Notes: generated by a model from the letters alone, not told the origin. Positions 7,621-16,643 are shown, counted from the first letter of the stretch. The stretch is 64,000 nt of DNA from Lysobacter_K koreensis (GCF_042677045.1 NZ_JBHTIH010000004.1:186001-250000); one strand, 5' to 3'. Made by a program: numbers and translations.

Positions 7621-8883
7621 ATGGGTGGGTCTGGACGGGGCGGCATGCCGGGCCGCCGCATGCCCGCGATCGTGGTCGGCCGCGGTGAAACCGGCCTGGG
7701 AACCCTGCGCTCGCTGGTGCTGGCCGGCATTCCCGCCTACGTCGCATGCCCGAAAGACGACCTGGTGACGCATTCGCGCTGGTACCGGCCGGTGCCCGGC
7801 CCCGGCTGGGACGGCTCCACCGATGCGGGCACCGCCGAGCGGCTGCGCGCGCTGCCGCTGCCGGGCGCGGTGCTGGTGCCGGGGCGCGACGACGCGGCGC
7901 TGTGGCTGGCCGACCTGCCGCACGGCGATCTGGTCAAACGCTTCGCGGTCAGTTCCAGCCCGCGCGCGAGCCTGGAGATCCTGCAGGACAAGGCGCGCTT
8001 CGGCCGCTACCTGGCGACCACCGCCGTGCCGCATCCGCGCACCTTCACCATCGCCAGCGCGGCCGACATCGCCGCGATCCCGTTCGACGAACTCGACCGG
8101 GTGTTCATCAAGCCCGCCGATTCGCAGCGCTTCAACCAGGCGATCGGCGCAAAGGGCATCTGGGCCAAGACCCGCGCCGAGTTCGAGGCGATCTGGAGCC
8201 GGCTCGACAGCCAGGGCTTCGCGCTGATCGCACAGGAGTACGTGCCGGGCCGGGCCTCGGACCATTACTTCATCGACGGCTTCCGTGATGCCGGAGGTGC
8301 GCTGACCGGGCTGTTCGCGCGCCGTCGCTGGCGGATCTACCCGGCCGACTTCGGCAACAGCTCGTACTGCGAAAGCGTGCCGCTGGCGCAGCTGGGCGCG
8401 GCGGTCGGGCATCTGGAAGCGCTGCTGGCCGACCTGAGGTACCGCGGCATCTTCAGCGCCGAGTTCAAGCGCGATGCGCGCAGTGGCGAGCTGCGCATCC
8501 TGGAGATCAACACGCGCGCGTGGTGGTACGTCGAGTTCGCCGCGCGCTGCGGCGTCAACGTCTGCGCGATGGCCTACGAGGACGCGCAGGGGCTGCCGGT
8601 CACGCGCCCGGCGCGCGCGCCGGTCACTGGTGCCGGCTGCGTCAACCTCGACGGCGACCTCAAGGCGGTGCTCGCCGCCGGCGTCCACCAGTCGCGATGG
8701 CGCGCCGCGCGGCAGTGGCTGCACGCCCACTGCCACGTGTTCCGCTGGGACGACCCGCGCCCGGCGTGGTCGCTGCTGTGGGCACGGTTGCGGCTGCAGG
8801 CGAACCGTTGGCGCCGGCCCGCGCGCGAGCCGCTGGCGGCGCGCGAGCCGTTGCCGAGTGAGCGTCGCAACAGCACGGCGTGA
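7621..8883 (+). CDS. ATP-grasp carboxylate-amine ligase-like protein
   Basis: Cytoplasmic ATP-grasp enzyme of about 420 residues, probably forming an amide or peptide bond between unknown substrates. After an N-terminal Rossmann-like segment (MPAIVVGRGETGLGTLRSLV) come the nucleotide-binding DRVFIKPADSQRFN block, the IAQEYVPGRASDHYFIDGF segment and the metal-binding LRILEINTRAWWYVEFA motif. The start is uncertain: 7621 has AAAGGGGG a few bases upstream and is used here, 7645 follows GGGGCGG, and 7660 begins exactly at the conserved MPAIVVG. The AIM24 gene is convergent and ends 21 bases downstream. Substrate specificity cannot be told from sequence. Confidence 0.85.
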   Translation: MGGSGRGGMPGRRMPAIVVGRGETGLGTLRSLVLAGIPAYVACPKDDLVTHSRWYRPVPGPGWDGSTDAGTAERLRALPLPGAVLVPGRDDAALWLADLPHGDLVKRFAVSSSPRASLEILQDKARFGRYLATTAVPHPRTFTIASAADIAAIPFDELDRVFIKPADSQRFNQAIGAKGIWAKTRAEFEAIWSRLDSQGFALIAQEYVPGRASDHYFIDGFRDAGGALTGLFARRRWRIYPADFGNSSYCESVPLAQLGAAVGHLEALLADLRYRGIFSAEFKRDARSGELRILEINTRAWWYVEFAARCGVNVCAMAYEDAQGLPVTRPARAPVTGAGCVNLDGDLKAVLAAGVHQSRWRAARQWLHAHCHVFRWDDPRPAWSLLWARLRLQANRWRRPAREPLAAREPLPSERRNSTA

Positions 8884-8904
8884 GGGCCGGCGGCGTGGCA
8901 ACCC

Positions 8905-9933
8905 TCAGAAGTTGTTGTCGCCGTCCAGCAGCCGCCCCAACCCGCCCAGCACCGATCCTTCGCCGCGATCCTTGCCGCCGCCCTGCGGCGCGGCCGCGAG
9001 CATCCGCCCGGCCATGCGCGAGAACGGCAGCGACTGCAGCCAGACCTTGCCCGGCCCGGTGAGGGTCGCCAGGAACACGCCCTCGCCGCCGAACAGCATG
9101 CTCTTGATGCCGCCGACCGCCTTGACGTCCATCGTCACCGACGGGTGGTAGGCCATCACGCAGCCGGTGTCGACGTCAATGCGCTCGCCCGCGGCCAGGT
9201 CGCGCTCGACCAGGGTGCCGCCGGCATGCACGAACACCCAGCCGTCGCCTTCGAGCTTCTGCATGATGAATCCTTCGCCACCGAACAGGCCGGTGAGGAT
9301 CTTGCGCTGGAAGTGGATGCCGACCGTGACCCCGCGCGCGCCGGCCAGGAAACTGTCCTTCTGGCAGACCAGGCGTCCGCCGTGGTCGCTGAGCTTCATC
9401 GCCAGCACCGTGCCCGGGTACGGTGCCGCGAACGCGACCCGCGCCTTGCCCGTGCCGGTGTGGGTGAACATGGTGGTGAACAGGCTCTCGCCGGTGATCA
9501 CGCGCTTGCCGGCCGACAGCAGCTTGTCCATGAAGCCGCCGCCCTGGCCGCTGTGCGAGCCGTCGCCGAACACGGTGTCCATCTGCACGCTGGCGTCCTT
9601 GTACATCAGCGCGCCGGCCTCGGCGATCGCGCTCTCGCCGGGGTCGAGCTCGACCTCGACGAACGGCATGTCGTTGCCGACGATGCGGTAGTCGATCTCG
9701 TCGCTGCGCGCGCGCTGGCTGCCCGACGCAGACGGCAGCGGCGGCATGTGCGGCGGCGGCGCGTCGTCGGAGGTCGCGAACTCCGGCATCGCCCGCACCG
9801 GCTGCCAGCCGCTGAGGCCTTCGCGCCAGCACTGGTGGTCGCGGTGGCGCTGCGCATGCGCGCGCGCGCCGGCGTCATCGAGCGGACCGATGCGCTGCGC
9901 GCTGTTGGGGGCGACGAAGTACCACTGGGTCAT
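8905..9933 (-). CDS. TIGR00266/AIM24 family protein with a GYF_2-like N-terminal domain
   Basis: Protein of 342 residues. The first 50 residues (MTQWYFVAPNSAQRIGPLDD ... CWREGLSGWQPV) form a GYF_2-like module, which in bacteria is usually a protein-interaction domain. The rest is an AIM24/TIGR00266 domain with DYRIVGNDMPFVEVELDPGE, repeated Gly-rich beta strands and MQKLEGDGWVFVHAGGTLVE. Function in bacteria is unknown. The start at 9933 has an AAGGAC ribosome-binding site about eight bases upstream; a TTG at 9951 in the same frame is the alternative. It is convergent with the ATP-grasp gene and follows the M28 peptidase gene on the same strand after a gap of about 100 bases. Confidence 0.88.
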   Translation of the reverse strand: MTQWYFVAPNSAQRIGPLDDAGARAHAQRHRDHQCWREGLSGWQPVRAMPEFATSDDAPPPHMPPLPSASGSQRARSDEIDYRIVGNDMPFVEVELDPGESAIAEAGALMYKDASVQMDTVFGDGSHSGQGGGFMDKLLSAGKRVITGESLFTTMFTHTGTGKARVAFAAPYPGTVLAMKLSDHGGRLVCQKDSFLAGARGVTVGIHFQRKILTGLFGGEGFIMQKLEGDGWVFVHAGGTLVERDLAAGERIDVDTGCVMAYHPSVTMDVKAVGGIKSMLFGGEGVFLATLTGPGKVWLQSLPFSRMAGRMLAAAPQGGGKDRGEGSVLGGLGRLLDGDNNF

Positions 9934-10036
9934 GACGCGGTCCTTGAGCAAAGGGAGGAAGGGCGGTGGCGGCGATCACGCCGGTGGCGCGCGCTGCACT
10001 GTGCGCACGCCGGCGGCCATCGTCATCGGCCGAAGG

Positions 10037-11734
10037 TCACTGCGCCGACGTCGGCGCCGGCGTTGCGGTGCGGCCGAAACGCTCGCCGAAAAAGTCGCCG
10101 CGGTGCCACGCCGGCCGCTGCGCGGCATCGCCGATCAGCGCGCCGATCCGCGCGTTAAGCCGCGCCAAGCGCGCGGCGTCGGGGTACTGGATCGGCTGCG
10201 TGACGTCGTCGCTGGGCTGGTGGTAGTGGTCGCGCAGGAAGACCTGCATCGCGAGGCTGGCGTCATCGCGCGCATGCGTGGCGTCGGTACCGGCGGTGAG
10301 GTACACCGCCGGGATCCCGGCACGGATGAACGCGTACTGGTCGCTGCGCACGAAAATCGTCTGCTCCGGGAACGGGTCCGGCGACAGCGCCACGCCGACT
10401 TCCTTGGCTGCGCGCCGCACCAGCGGTTCCAGGGTCGAATGCGACAGGCCGACCGGCACGATGTCGTCGGTCGGCACCAGCAGCATCGGCATGTCCATGT
10501 TGACGTTGGCGACCAGCGAACCGCGCGCGACGGTCGGGTGGCGTGCGTACCACTCCGCGCCGAGCAGGCCCTTCTCCTCCGCGGTCAGCGCGACGAACAG
10601 CAGCGAGCGCTTCGGCTGGCGTGGCAGCGCCGCCAGCTGCCGCGCGGCCTCCAGCATCACCGCCACGCCGAGCGCGTTGTCGAGTGCGCCGTTGTAGATC
10701 CGGTCACCATCGACCGGCGCGCCGATGCCGACGTGGTCGAGATGCGCACTGAACAGCACGTGCTCGCTCGCCAGGGCGCGATCGCTGCCGGGCAGCCGCG
10801 CCACGACGTTGCGCGACGTGACCGGCACGATCGCCGTCCGTGCAGCGAGCGCGATCGTGCCGGGCAATGCGAACGGCTTCAGCGTGCCGTCCTTCGCCGC
10901 GCGGAACAGCTGCGCGGCGCTGCGTCCGTCGCCGGCCAGCACCGCATCCGCGGCGGCGGCGCTGACGTGCGCGACCACGCGCAGCTGCGGAAACGTGTCG
11001 ATGCCGCCGCCATCAGCCGCGCGCCCCGCAAGGGGACTTGCTTCGCGGCGTAAACACATGCCGGGTTTGTCCCAGGCCTGCATCGCGCGCGACCACGGCG
11101 AGCGCGCCTCGTCGGCGTCGGTGTCGACGAACACCGCGCCGACCGCGCCGCGCGCGCTGAGCTCGCGCAGCTTCTCGCGGGTCGACGAATGGAACGCGCG
11201 GCGGTCGGGGTCGAACGATGCGGGGGCGCCGGCAAACAGCACCGCGATCCTGCCGCGCAGGTCGACGCCGCGGAAGTCGTCGTGCCGCAGTTCGGGCGCG
11301 TGCACGCCCTGGCCGACGAACACCGCGGGCGCCTCGACCGCCATGTCGCCGCCGTTGTAGTTGAGCGCCGGCAGGAACTGCTCGCGGAACGTCAGCGCGG
11401 TGCTCGCGCCGTGGCGGGTGATGACCAGCCTGCCGCCATCGGCGACCCGGGTCGCGCGCAGCAGCGGCACGCGCTGGTAGTAGCTGCCGCCATCGCCGGC
11501 CGGCGACAGTCCGATCGCGCGCAGGCGCTGCGCGACGTACAGCGCCGCGAGTTCGTGGCCGCGGGTGCCGGCCTCGCGGCCCTCGAGCAGGTCATCGGCG
11601 AGAAAGCGCACGTCGGCCTCGATCCGCGTGGCGGCGGCGCTCGCCGCATCCGGCGCGGCCGCAGACAGGTCTTGGCGATCGCCTTTGCACGACGCGGTCA
11701 ACAGCACGAGCAAGGCAATCGCGGCGCGTTTCAT
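10037..11734 (-). CDS. M28 family zinc metallopeptidase, lipoprotein
   Basis: Exported aminopeptidase-like enzyme of 565 residues. The N-terminus MKRAAIALLVLLTASCKGD has a lipobox (LTASC), so it is probably anchored in the envelope. A protease-associated domain lies in the middle (about 140-320), followed by the M28 catalytic domain with zinc ligands in LFSAHLDHVGIG and GALDNALGV, the Glu pair of ALTAEEKGLLGAEWY, ANVNMDMPM, and a terminal His in LRDHYHQPSDD. Near residues 227-238 (CLRREASPLAGR) the PA-like region contains a short palindromic repeat read in frame. It is transcribed away from the META lipoprotein gene. Confidence 0.92.
   Translation of the reverse strand: MKRAAIALLVLLTASCKGDRQDLSAAAPDAASAAATRIEADVRFLADDLLEGREAGTRGHELAALYVAQRLRAIGLSPAGDGGSYYQRVPLLRATRVADGGRLVITRHGASTALTFREQFLPALNYNGGDMAVEAPAVFVGQGVHAPELRHDDFRGVDLRGRIAVLFAGAPASFDPDRRAFHSSTREKLRELSARGAVGAVFVDTDADEARSPWSRAMQAWDKPGMCLRREASPLAGRAADGGGIDTFPQLRVVAHVSAAAADAVLAGDGRSAAQLFRAAKDGTLKPFALPGTIALAARTAIVPVTSRNVVARLPGSDRALASEHVLFSAHLDHVGIGAPVDGDRIYNGALDNALGVAVMLEAARQLAALPRQPKRSLLFVALTAEEKGLLGAEWYARHPTVARGSLVANVNMDMPMLLVPTDDIVPVGLSHSTLEPLVRRAAKEVGVALSPDPFPEQTIFVRSDQYAFIRAGIPAVYLTAGTDATHARDDASLAMQVFLRDHYHQPSDDVTQPIQYPDAARLARLNARIGALIGDAAQRPAWHRGDFFGERFGRTATPAPTSAQ
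11021..11054. repeat. family A palindromic repeat inside the M28 peptidase gene
   Basis: GCGCCCCGCAAGGGGACTTG followed by CTTCGCGGCGTAAA. It matches the intergenic copies at 18050-18130 and the in-gene copies at 19003-19032 (mlaA) and 31729-31762 (recD). On the coding strand it is translated without a stop as RREASPLAGR. Confidence 0.8.
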
Positions 11735-11833
11735 GCAGGCGACCCGGACGGAAAAGCCGACGCTAGCATCGCGCGCGGCTCACGCCCATCGCCGCATGGT
11801 CTTGGGTGTACGGACCACCACCGGGAGTAGCCC

Positions 11834-12754
11834 GTGATGAAGGCTTGCAGCAGCGGCTCGTCGCGCCGGGCGTCGCCCACCTTGGCGCTCGCGTCGTGGC
11901 ATCTGGCAGTGCTGGTCGCGCTGGCGCTGGCGGCCTGCGCGCCCGCGCCGCAGGCCGACGGCGGCAAAACCCCGCCTGCGGCGTCACCGGCGCCGACGCC
12001 CGCGACCGGCACGTCGCCCGGCGAGCCGGTGCGGGTCATGTCGTCGCAGCTGGCCGATACGCAGTGGACGCTGCTCCGGCTGCGCGGCAAGCCGCTCGTC
12101 GAGGACTCGCACATCAACCTCGAGATCGGCCGCGACCTGCTCGGCGGCTACGACGGCTGCAACTGGTACGGGATGAAGTTCCGGGATACGCCGACCGGCA
12201 ATCCGCGTTCGTTCGAGTTGCTGGGCGGCGTCGAGAGCTCCGCGCGCGGCTGCCAGAGCGAAGCGCATTTGCTGCAGTCGCAGCAGTACTACGCGGCGTT
12301 GCGGGCCGCGGTGACACTGCATCGGGAGGGCACGCGCCTGCTGGCGACCGACATCGACGGCCAGCCGCTGCTCGCGTTCGAGCGGCTGCCGCGCTTCGCG
12401 ATGGATCCGGCGCTGCTGGCGGGCAGCGGCTGGCGGCTGGTGACGATCGATGGCGCCAGCCGCGCGCACCCGGCGGCACAGGCGATCACGCTGCGGTTCG
12501 CCGAGTCGACCCTGCGCGGGCACGCGGGTTGCCGCGATTACACCGCCACCTACCTCGCGCGCGAGGATCGGCTGTCCGTGCCATCGCTGGCGATGACGAG
12601 CACGGACTGCGCGAACCCGGCCGCGCTGCGTCGCGAAGGGGAATTCACCAGCCTGCTCAGCGAAACCGCCCGCTACCGCTTCGACCGGAAAGTCCTGACC
12701 CTGTTCACCTCGACCGGCCATGAATTGGGGTTCGTGCCCTGCGACGAGTGCTAG
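11834..12754 (+). CDS. META (HslJ-like) domain lipoprotein with two META repeats
   Basis: Exported 306-residue protein. Its signal sequence ends in the lipobox LALAACAP, so it is predicted to be lipid-anchored. Two META domains follow. The first starts at LADTQWTLLRLRGKPL and has GGYDGCNWYGMKF. The second starts at GSGWRLVTIDGA and has LRGHAGCRDYTATY. Both end with short Cys/Ser strands. META proteins such as HslJ are linked to heat or novobiocin stress in Escherichia coli, but their biochemical role is unsettled. ATG codons at 11834 and 11837 are both possible. The gene is divergent from the M28 peptidase gene with about 100 bases between them. Confidence 0.85.
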   Translation: MMKACSSGSSRRASPTLALASWHLAVLVALALAACAPAPQADGGKTPPAASPAPTPATGTSPGEPVRVMSSQLADTQWTLLRLRGKPLVEDSHINLEIGRDLLGGYDGCNWYGMKFRDTPTGNPRSFELLGGVESSARGCQSEAHLLQSQQYYAALRAAVTLHREGTRLLATDIDGQPLLAFERLPRFAMDPALLAGSGWRLVTIDGASRAHPAAQAITLRFAESTLRGHAGCRDYTATYLAREDRLSVPSLAMTSTDCANPAALRREGEFTSLLSETARYRFDRKVLTLFTSTGHELGFVPCDEC

Positions 12755-12864
12755 GAACGATGCGGCAGTCGACAGTTCGTCCTGAGATCGGCTTCGCGCG
12801 ACTCACAGCTGGCACGCCGAAATCACCGCAGCCCCGAGTCCGCGTGGGCTGATCGGCGATGGCT

Positions 12865-13641
12865 TCATTCCCGTCGCGGCGGAAACCGCAGCACCACGCC
12901 GCGCTCCTCCGGCGGCCGCCGCCACAGCACCGGCACGTCGCGCGGCGCCGGCAACTCCAGACCGGAGCGTTCGAGCTCGTCGTGCGCGGGCACCGTGCTG
13001 TCGTCCTCGTCCTCCCAGCTGTAACGCTTGCGGGGCGCCTGCGGGTCGCGCTGGCGGAACAGCCCGGCGGCGAGCACGCCGGCGACCGCGCCACCCAGGT
13101 GCGCCTGCCACGAGATCCCCGGTTCGCGGGGCAGGATCGTCAGCAGCATCCCGCCGTACAGCAGGAACGCGATCATCGCCGCGGCAATCGCCGGGCGATC
13201 CCGGCGCAGCAGCCCGAGCACCAGCAGCAGGAACATCAAGCCGTGGGTCAGCCCGCTCGCGCCGAGATGGTGCGAGCCCGCCGTGCCCAACAGCCACGCG
13301 CCCAGCCCCGAGCCCAGCCAGATCAGCGGCAGCGCGCGCAGGGTCGCGCGCGGATAGACCACCCCGGCCAGCGTGCCGAGCAGCAGCAGTGAGAACGCGT
13401 TGGTCGCCAGGTGCTGGACCGAGCCGTGCAGCAGCGGCGCCGCGAGCAGGCCGCGCCAGCCATCCCACGCCCACGGTTGCACCGTCCACGCCGCGACATC
13501 GAACTGCCCCTGCGCGCTGAACACCGCCACCAGCACCAGCACGAACGCGAGGCTCGCATTCAGCGCGCGCAGCAGGCGGCGGCGATCGGACGCGCGCTGG
13601 TCCGGGCTGTCGGGCGGCTGCTCGGGGGTTGGCAGGTGCAT
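12865..13641 (-). CDS. rhomboid family intramembrane serine protease
   Basis: Inner-membrane protease of 258 residues with about six membrane helices. It has the rhomboid landmarks: HGSVQHLATNAFSLLLLG (His and Asn in the second helix), the serine in HLGASGLTHGLMF (GASG in place of the common GxSG) and the partner histidine in WQAHLGGAVAGVLAAG. Together these make a plausible Ser-His dyad. The cytoplasmic C-terminus is charged (about residues 205-258). It ends about 110 bases from the META lipoprotein gene (convergent) and lies downstream of terC on the same strand. The substrate is unknown. Confidence 0.9.
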   Translation of the reverse strand: MHLPTPEQPPDSPDQRASDRRRLLRALNASLAFVLVLVAVFSAQGQFDVAAWTVQPWAWDGWRGLLAAPLLHGSVQHLATNAFSLLLLGTLAGVVYPRATLRALPLIWLGSGLGAWLLGTAGSHHLGASGLTHGLMFLLLVLGLLRRDRPAIAAAMIAFLLYGGMLLTILPREPGISWQAHLGGAVAGVLAAGLFRQRDPQAPRKRYSWEDEDDSTVPAHDELERSGLELPAPRDVPVLWRRPPEERGVVLRFPPRRE

Positions 13642-13725
13642 CCCACCATGGGTGGCGACGCACCGGCCAATTGCAACCCCGCGGCAGCGGGTGTGCCGCG
13701 GGGTCGCGATGCCGATCCGTGACGC

Positions 13726-14685
13726 TCATTCCGCCACTGGCGGCCGCGGCGGGCGCGCGAGGCTGAGCACGATCGTCGCGCCGATCGTCACCGCGACCAC
13801 CGCCAGCGACCACAGCACCGGGATCTTGTAGATATCGATCACCAGCATCTTCACGCCGATGAAGATCAACACCAGCGCCAGCCCGTACGGCAGCAGGTGG
13901 AAGCGGTCGGCCATCCCGGCGAGCATGAAGAACATCGCGCGCAGGCCGAGCACCGCGAACACGTTGGAGGTCAGCACGATGAACGGGTCGCTGGTGATCG
14001 CGAAGATCGCCGGGATCGAGTCGACCGCGAAGATCAGGTCGGTGATGCCGATCATCACGATCACGATGAACAGCGGCGTGTAGCGGCGGCGCGTGCCTTC
14101 GCTGATCCACAGCGCGCTGCCGTGGTAGTTGCGGGTCATCGGCAGGTGCCCGGTCAGCCAGCGCAGGATCGGGTTCTTCTCCAGGTCCGGCGCCTTGCCC
14201 GCCGCCCACAGCATCTTGATGCCGGTCAGCAGCAGGAACGCGCCGAACACGTACAGCACCCAGTGGAACTTCGCGAGCAGCATCGCCCCCAGGAAGATCA
14301 TCCCCGCGCGCAGCACGATCGCGCCGAGCACGCCGATGATCAGCACCTTCTGGCGCTGCTCCTCGGGCACCGCGAAGTAGGTGAACAGCATCAGGAACAC
14401 GAAGATGTTGTCGACCGCCAGCGACTTCTCCACCAGGTACCCGGTCAGGAACTCCAGCCCGACCCGGTTGCCCACGATCGCGCCGGACTGTTCGGTCACG
14501 TACCACCACAGCCCGGCGTTGAACGCCAGCGCCAGCGCGACCCAGCCGACGCTCCACAGTGCGGCCTCCCGGAACGTGACCTTGTGCGGCCCGCCGTGGC
14601 GCATCAGCACCAGGTCGACCAGCAACGCAATGACGACGAGCGCCGCGAAGGCGCCCCACAACAACGGACTACCGATGGTTTCCAT
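13726..14685 (-). CDS. TerC/Alx family membrane protein, probable manganese exporter
   Basis: Inner-membrane protein of 319 residues with about seven to nine helices. It is typical of the TerC/Alx family: LLVDLVLMRHGGPHKVTFRE near the N-terminus, the acidic membrane motif in VEKSLAVDNIFVF, and a second in TDLIFAVDSIPAIFAIT. Alx-type proteins export Mn(II) or help metalate exported proteins. The ATG at 14685 (METIGSPLLWG) is chosen because GGGAGT lies just upstream and homologues begin there; the frame is open much further back. A probable Mn(II)-sensing riboswitch sits in its leader, which supports a manganese role. The rhomboid gene follows on the same strand. Confidence 0.93.
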   Translation of the reverse strand: METIGSPLLWGAFAALVVIALLVDLVLMRHGGPHKVTFREAALWSVGWVALALAFNAGLWWYVTEQSGAIVGNRVGLEFLTGYLVEKSLAVDNIFVFLMLFTYFAVPEEQRQKVLIIGVLGAIVLRAGMIFLGAMLLAKFHWVLYVFGAFLLLTGIKMLWAAGKAPDLEKNPILRWLTGHLPMTRNYHGSALWISEGTRRRYTPLFIVIVMIGITDLIFAVDSIPAIFAITSDPFIVLTSNVFAVLGLRAMFFMLAGMADRFHLLPYGLALVLIFIGVKMLVIDIYKIPVLWSLAVVAVTIGATIVLSLARPPRPPVAE

Positions 14686-14714
14686 GGATGACTCCCGACC
14701 GACACGTGTGGCCG

Positions 14715-14860
14715 CGGTCCGGGCTTCCGGTTGTCTGGAATGCACCTTCGCCGCGGGACGGCGAAGGTCTGACTCACAGGGCGCCTGGGCGGCCTGCCGC
14801 TGGACCGGAGCTTGCGCTCGTAATGACGGTGCCAGCGATTGGGAGCTACTCCCCTTCAGC
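14715..14860 (-). promoter_or_regulatory. yybP-ykoY (manganese) riboswitch in the terC leader
   Basis: Read on the minus strand, the leader has the conserved elements of this riboswitch in order: GGGGAGTAGCTCCC at 14854-14841, a variable hairpin region, CCCTGTGAGTCAGACC around 14780-14765, a GC-rich stem TTCGCCGTCCCGCGGCGAA, and GGTGCATTCCAGAC at about 14745-14732. The two internal loops that bind Mn(II) and Mg(II) in this family correspond to the GGGGAGTAG and GTCAGACC parts. A terminal CCGGAAGCCCGGACCGCGG stretch could form the switching stem that controls translation or termination. Homology is by eye; the mechanism is inferred. Confidence 0.85.
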
Positions 14861-14902
14861 GCCGATCCTACCCAAGCCCCCGGGCATGCGCAATGCGGCC
14901 GG

Positions 14903-14908
14903 TACAAT
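14903..14908 (+). promoter_or_regulatory. TACAAT box exactly 6 bases before the rlmI ATG
   Basis: A good -10 hexamer ends six bases before the ATG, so transcription would start at or next to the A of the start codon, giving a leaderless mRNA. No Shine-Dalgarno and no good -35 element is visible. Confidence 0.5.
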
Positions 14909-14914
14909 GCCCGG

Positions 14915-16084
14915 ATGAACACTGAAACCCCCACCGTCCACCTCAAGAACGCCTGGAAATCCACCCACCCGTGGATCTTCCAGCGCCTGGTCGAGAAACC
15001 CGCCGTCCGCCCCAAATCCGGCCAGATCGTGAACGTGGTCGGCGTGGACGGCGACTGGATCGGCCGCGGCTTCTACAACGGCCACTCGCGCATTGCCCTG
15101 CGCATGCTCGAGAACGACCCCAATGTCGCGGTCGACGCCGGCTGGTTCGCGCGCAAGATCGCCTACGCCGTGTCCCTGCGCCGCGACGTGCTCAAGCTCG
15201 ACGAGGTCAGCGACGCCTGGCGCGTCGTGCACAGCGAGGGCGACGGCATCAGCGGCCTGGTGGTCGACCGCTACGGCGACCTGCTGGTGCTCGAGTTCTT
15301 CAGCGCCGGCGCGTTCCGTCACCGCGAGTGGATCCAGGCCGCGCTGCGCGAGCAGTTCCCCGGCTGCCGCTTCTACATGTTCGCCGACGAGCACGTGCAG
15401 AAGCAGGAGAGCTTCGACTTCCGCGGCACCGAGCCGCCGGCACCGTCGATCATCACCGAGTACGGCGTGAAGTTCCGCGCCGACCCGGCCGGCGCGCACA
15501 AGACCGGCTTCTTCGCCGACCAGCGCGAGAACCGCGAGTGGCTGTCGCAGCAATGCGCGGGCAAGCGCGTGCTCGACCTGTGCTGCAACACCGGCGGCTT
15601 CGGCGTCTATGCCAAGGTGCGCGGCGCCGAAGAGGTGGTCGGCGTCGACATCGACGACGACGTGCTGCAGATCGCCAAGGGCAACGCCAAGCTCAACGGC
15701 GCCCACATCAAGTTCGTGCAGGCCGACATCTTTCCGTGGCTGCGCGACATGGGCAACGCCGGCGAGCGCTTCGACGTGGTGGTCCTCGACCCGGCCAAGA
15801 TGACCCGCGACCGCGAGCAGGTGATCCCGGCGCTGAAGAAGTACCTCGACATGAACAAGCTCGCGCTCGGCGTGGTCAAGCCCGGCGGCCTGTTCGCGAC
15901 GTTCTCGTGCACCGGCCTGGTCAGCGAGGACCAGTTCCTCGACATGATCCGCCGCGCCGCGTTCTACTCGAACCGCACCGTGCAGATCCTGAAAGTGGCC
16001 GGCGCCGGCGCCGACCACCCGTGGCTGGCGCAGGTGCCGGAGTCGCGCTACCTGAAAGCCGTGTTCTGCCGGGTGCTGGATTGA
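14915..16084 (+). CDS. rlmI: 23S rRNA (cytosine(1962)-C(5))-methyltransferase RlmI-like
   Basis: Cytoplasmic SAM-dependent rRNA methyltransferase of 389 residues. An N-terminal PUA domain (VHLKNAWKSTHPWIFQRLV to about residue 80) is followed by a central extension and a Rossmann methyltransferase with KRVLDLCCNTGGFGVYAK, the DPAKM motif and the catalytic cysteine in FATFSCTGLVSEDQF. This matches RlmI of Escherichia coli (YccW), which modifies C1962 of 23S rRNA. The start at 14915 lies six bases after a TACAAT box. The gene is divergent from the terC riboswitch, and its stop overlaps the possible TTG start of the next small gene. Confidence 0.94.
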   Translation: MNTETPTVHLKNAWKSTHPWIFQRLVEKPAVRPKSGQIVNVVGVDGDWIGRGFYNGHSRIALRMLENDPNVAVDAGWFARKIAYAVSLRRDVLKLDEVSDAWRVVHSEGDGISGLVVDRYGDLLVLEFFSAGAFRHREWIQAALREQFPGCRFYMFADEHVQKQESFDFRGTEPPAPSIITEYGVKFRADPAGAHKTGFFADQRENREWLSQQCAGKRVLDLCCNTGGFGVYAKVRGAEEVVGVDIDDDVLQIAKGNAKLNGAHIKFVQADIFPWLRDMGNAGERFDVVVLDPAKMTRDREQVIPALKKYLDMNKLALGVVKPGGLFATFSCTGLVSEDQFLDMIRRAAFYSNRTVQILKVAGAGADHPWLAQVPESRYLKAVFCRVLD

Positions 16085-16520
16085 ATGTCGTTAATACCGA
16101 CACTCATCACTTCTCAGAAGTCCCGCAAGCAATGATTGCCCTGGGCATGGCAGTTTTCTTCGCCGTCCTCGGCGCGCTTACCCAGTACTCACTGGCCTAT
16201 ATCGCCGCAGGCCTGATGGTGCTCTGCGCAGTTAGCATGCTCGGCACGACCACGGTGGGTCCACACTACATCGCGCGTTGCTCGCCCTTCAGCGACCGCA
16301 GAATCTTCTGGCAGGAGATCACCCACATCGAACTGGGGGCGGGTTGCACATGGTTCGTGCTGCACGGGAACAACAAACGATTGGCATTCGTCGCACCCAA
16401 GGCGCTTGGGACGCAGACGCAGGCTGGCCTGCCGAGATGCTGGAAACAATGACGATTGAGCGCGGTATCCCAGTCGAGGCAACGACCACCGCGTGGCTCA
16501 GGTTTTCACGGGGCACGTAG
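16081..16520 (+). pseudogene. small membrane (PH-like) protein, frameshifted near its end
   Basis: A short protein with two membrane segments (MIALGMAVFFAVLGALTQY and LAYIAAGLMVLCAVSML) and a PH-like C-terminal part (FWQEITHIELGAGCTWFVLH). The frame ends early at 16450-16452 with a tail that looks out of frame. Shifting by one base near 16405-16420 gives a sensible continuation, WDADAGWPAEMLETMTIERG and then VEATTTAWLRFSRGT with a stop at 16520. The full span is 3n+2 bases, as after loss of one base. The start could be TTG 16081, overlapping the rlmI stop, or ATG 16132. Family unknown. Confidence 0.65.
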
Positions 16521-16526
16521 CGCGTA

Positions 16527-16595
16527 GGCTGGGTTGGCTCCATCAACCCAGCGCCTCATCCCGACGCCAGCTGGGTTGATGGAGCCAACCCAGCC
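16527..16595. repeat. inverted repeat between the frameshifted gene and rmuC
   Basis: Perfect 26-base arms at 16527-16552 and 16570-16595, the left one starting GGCTGGGTTGGCTCCATCAA. Each arm is itself nearly palindromic (CTGGGTT ... AACCCAG). This is typical of xanthomonad intergenic repeats. Confidence 0.85.
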
Positions 16596-16643
16596 AACGT
16601 TGCCGGACGCCTGCCGGGTCGCGGCCCCTGAGACGCGCGCGGC

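Noticed and set aside
12114..12721. Minus-strand frames overlapping the META lipoprotein gene
   Set aside because: The plus strand has a lipobox signal and two META domains; the antisense products are low complexity.
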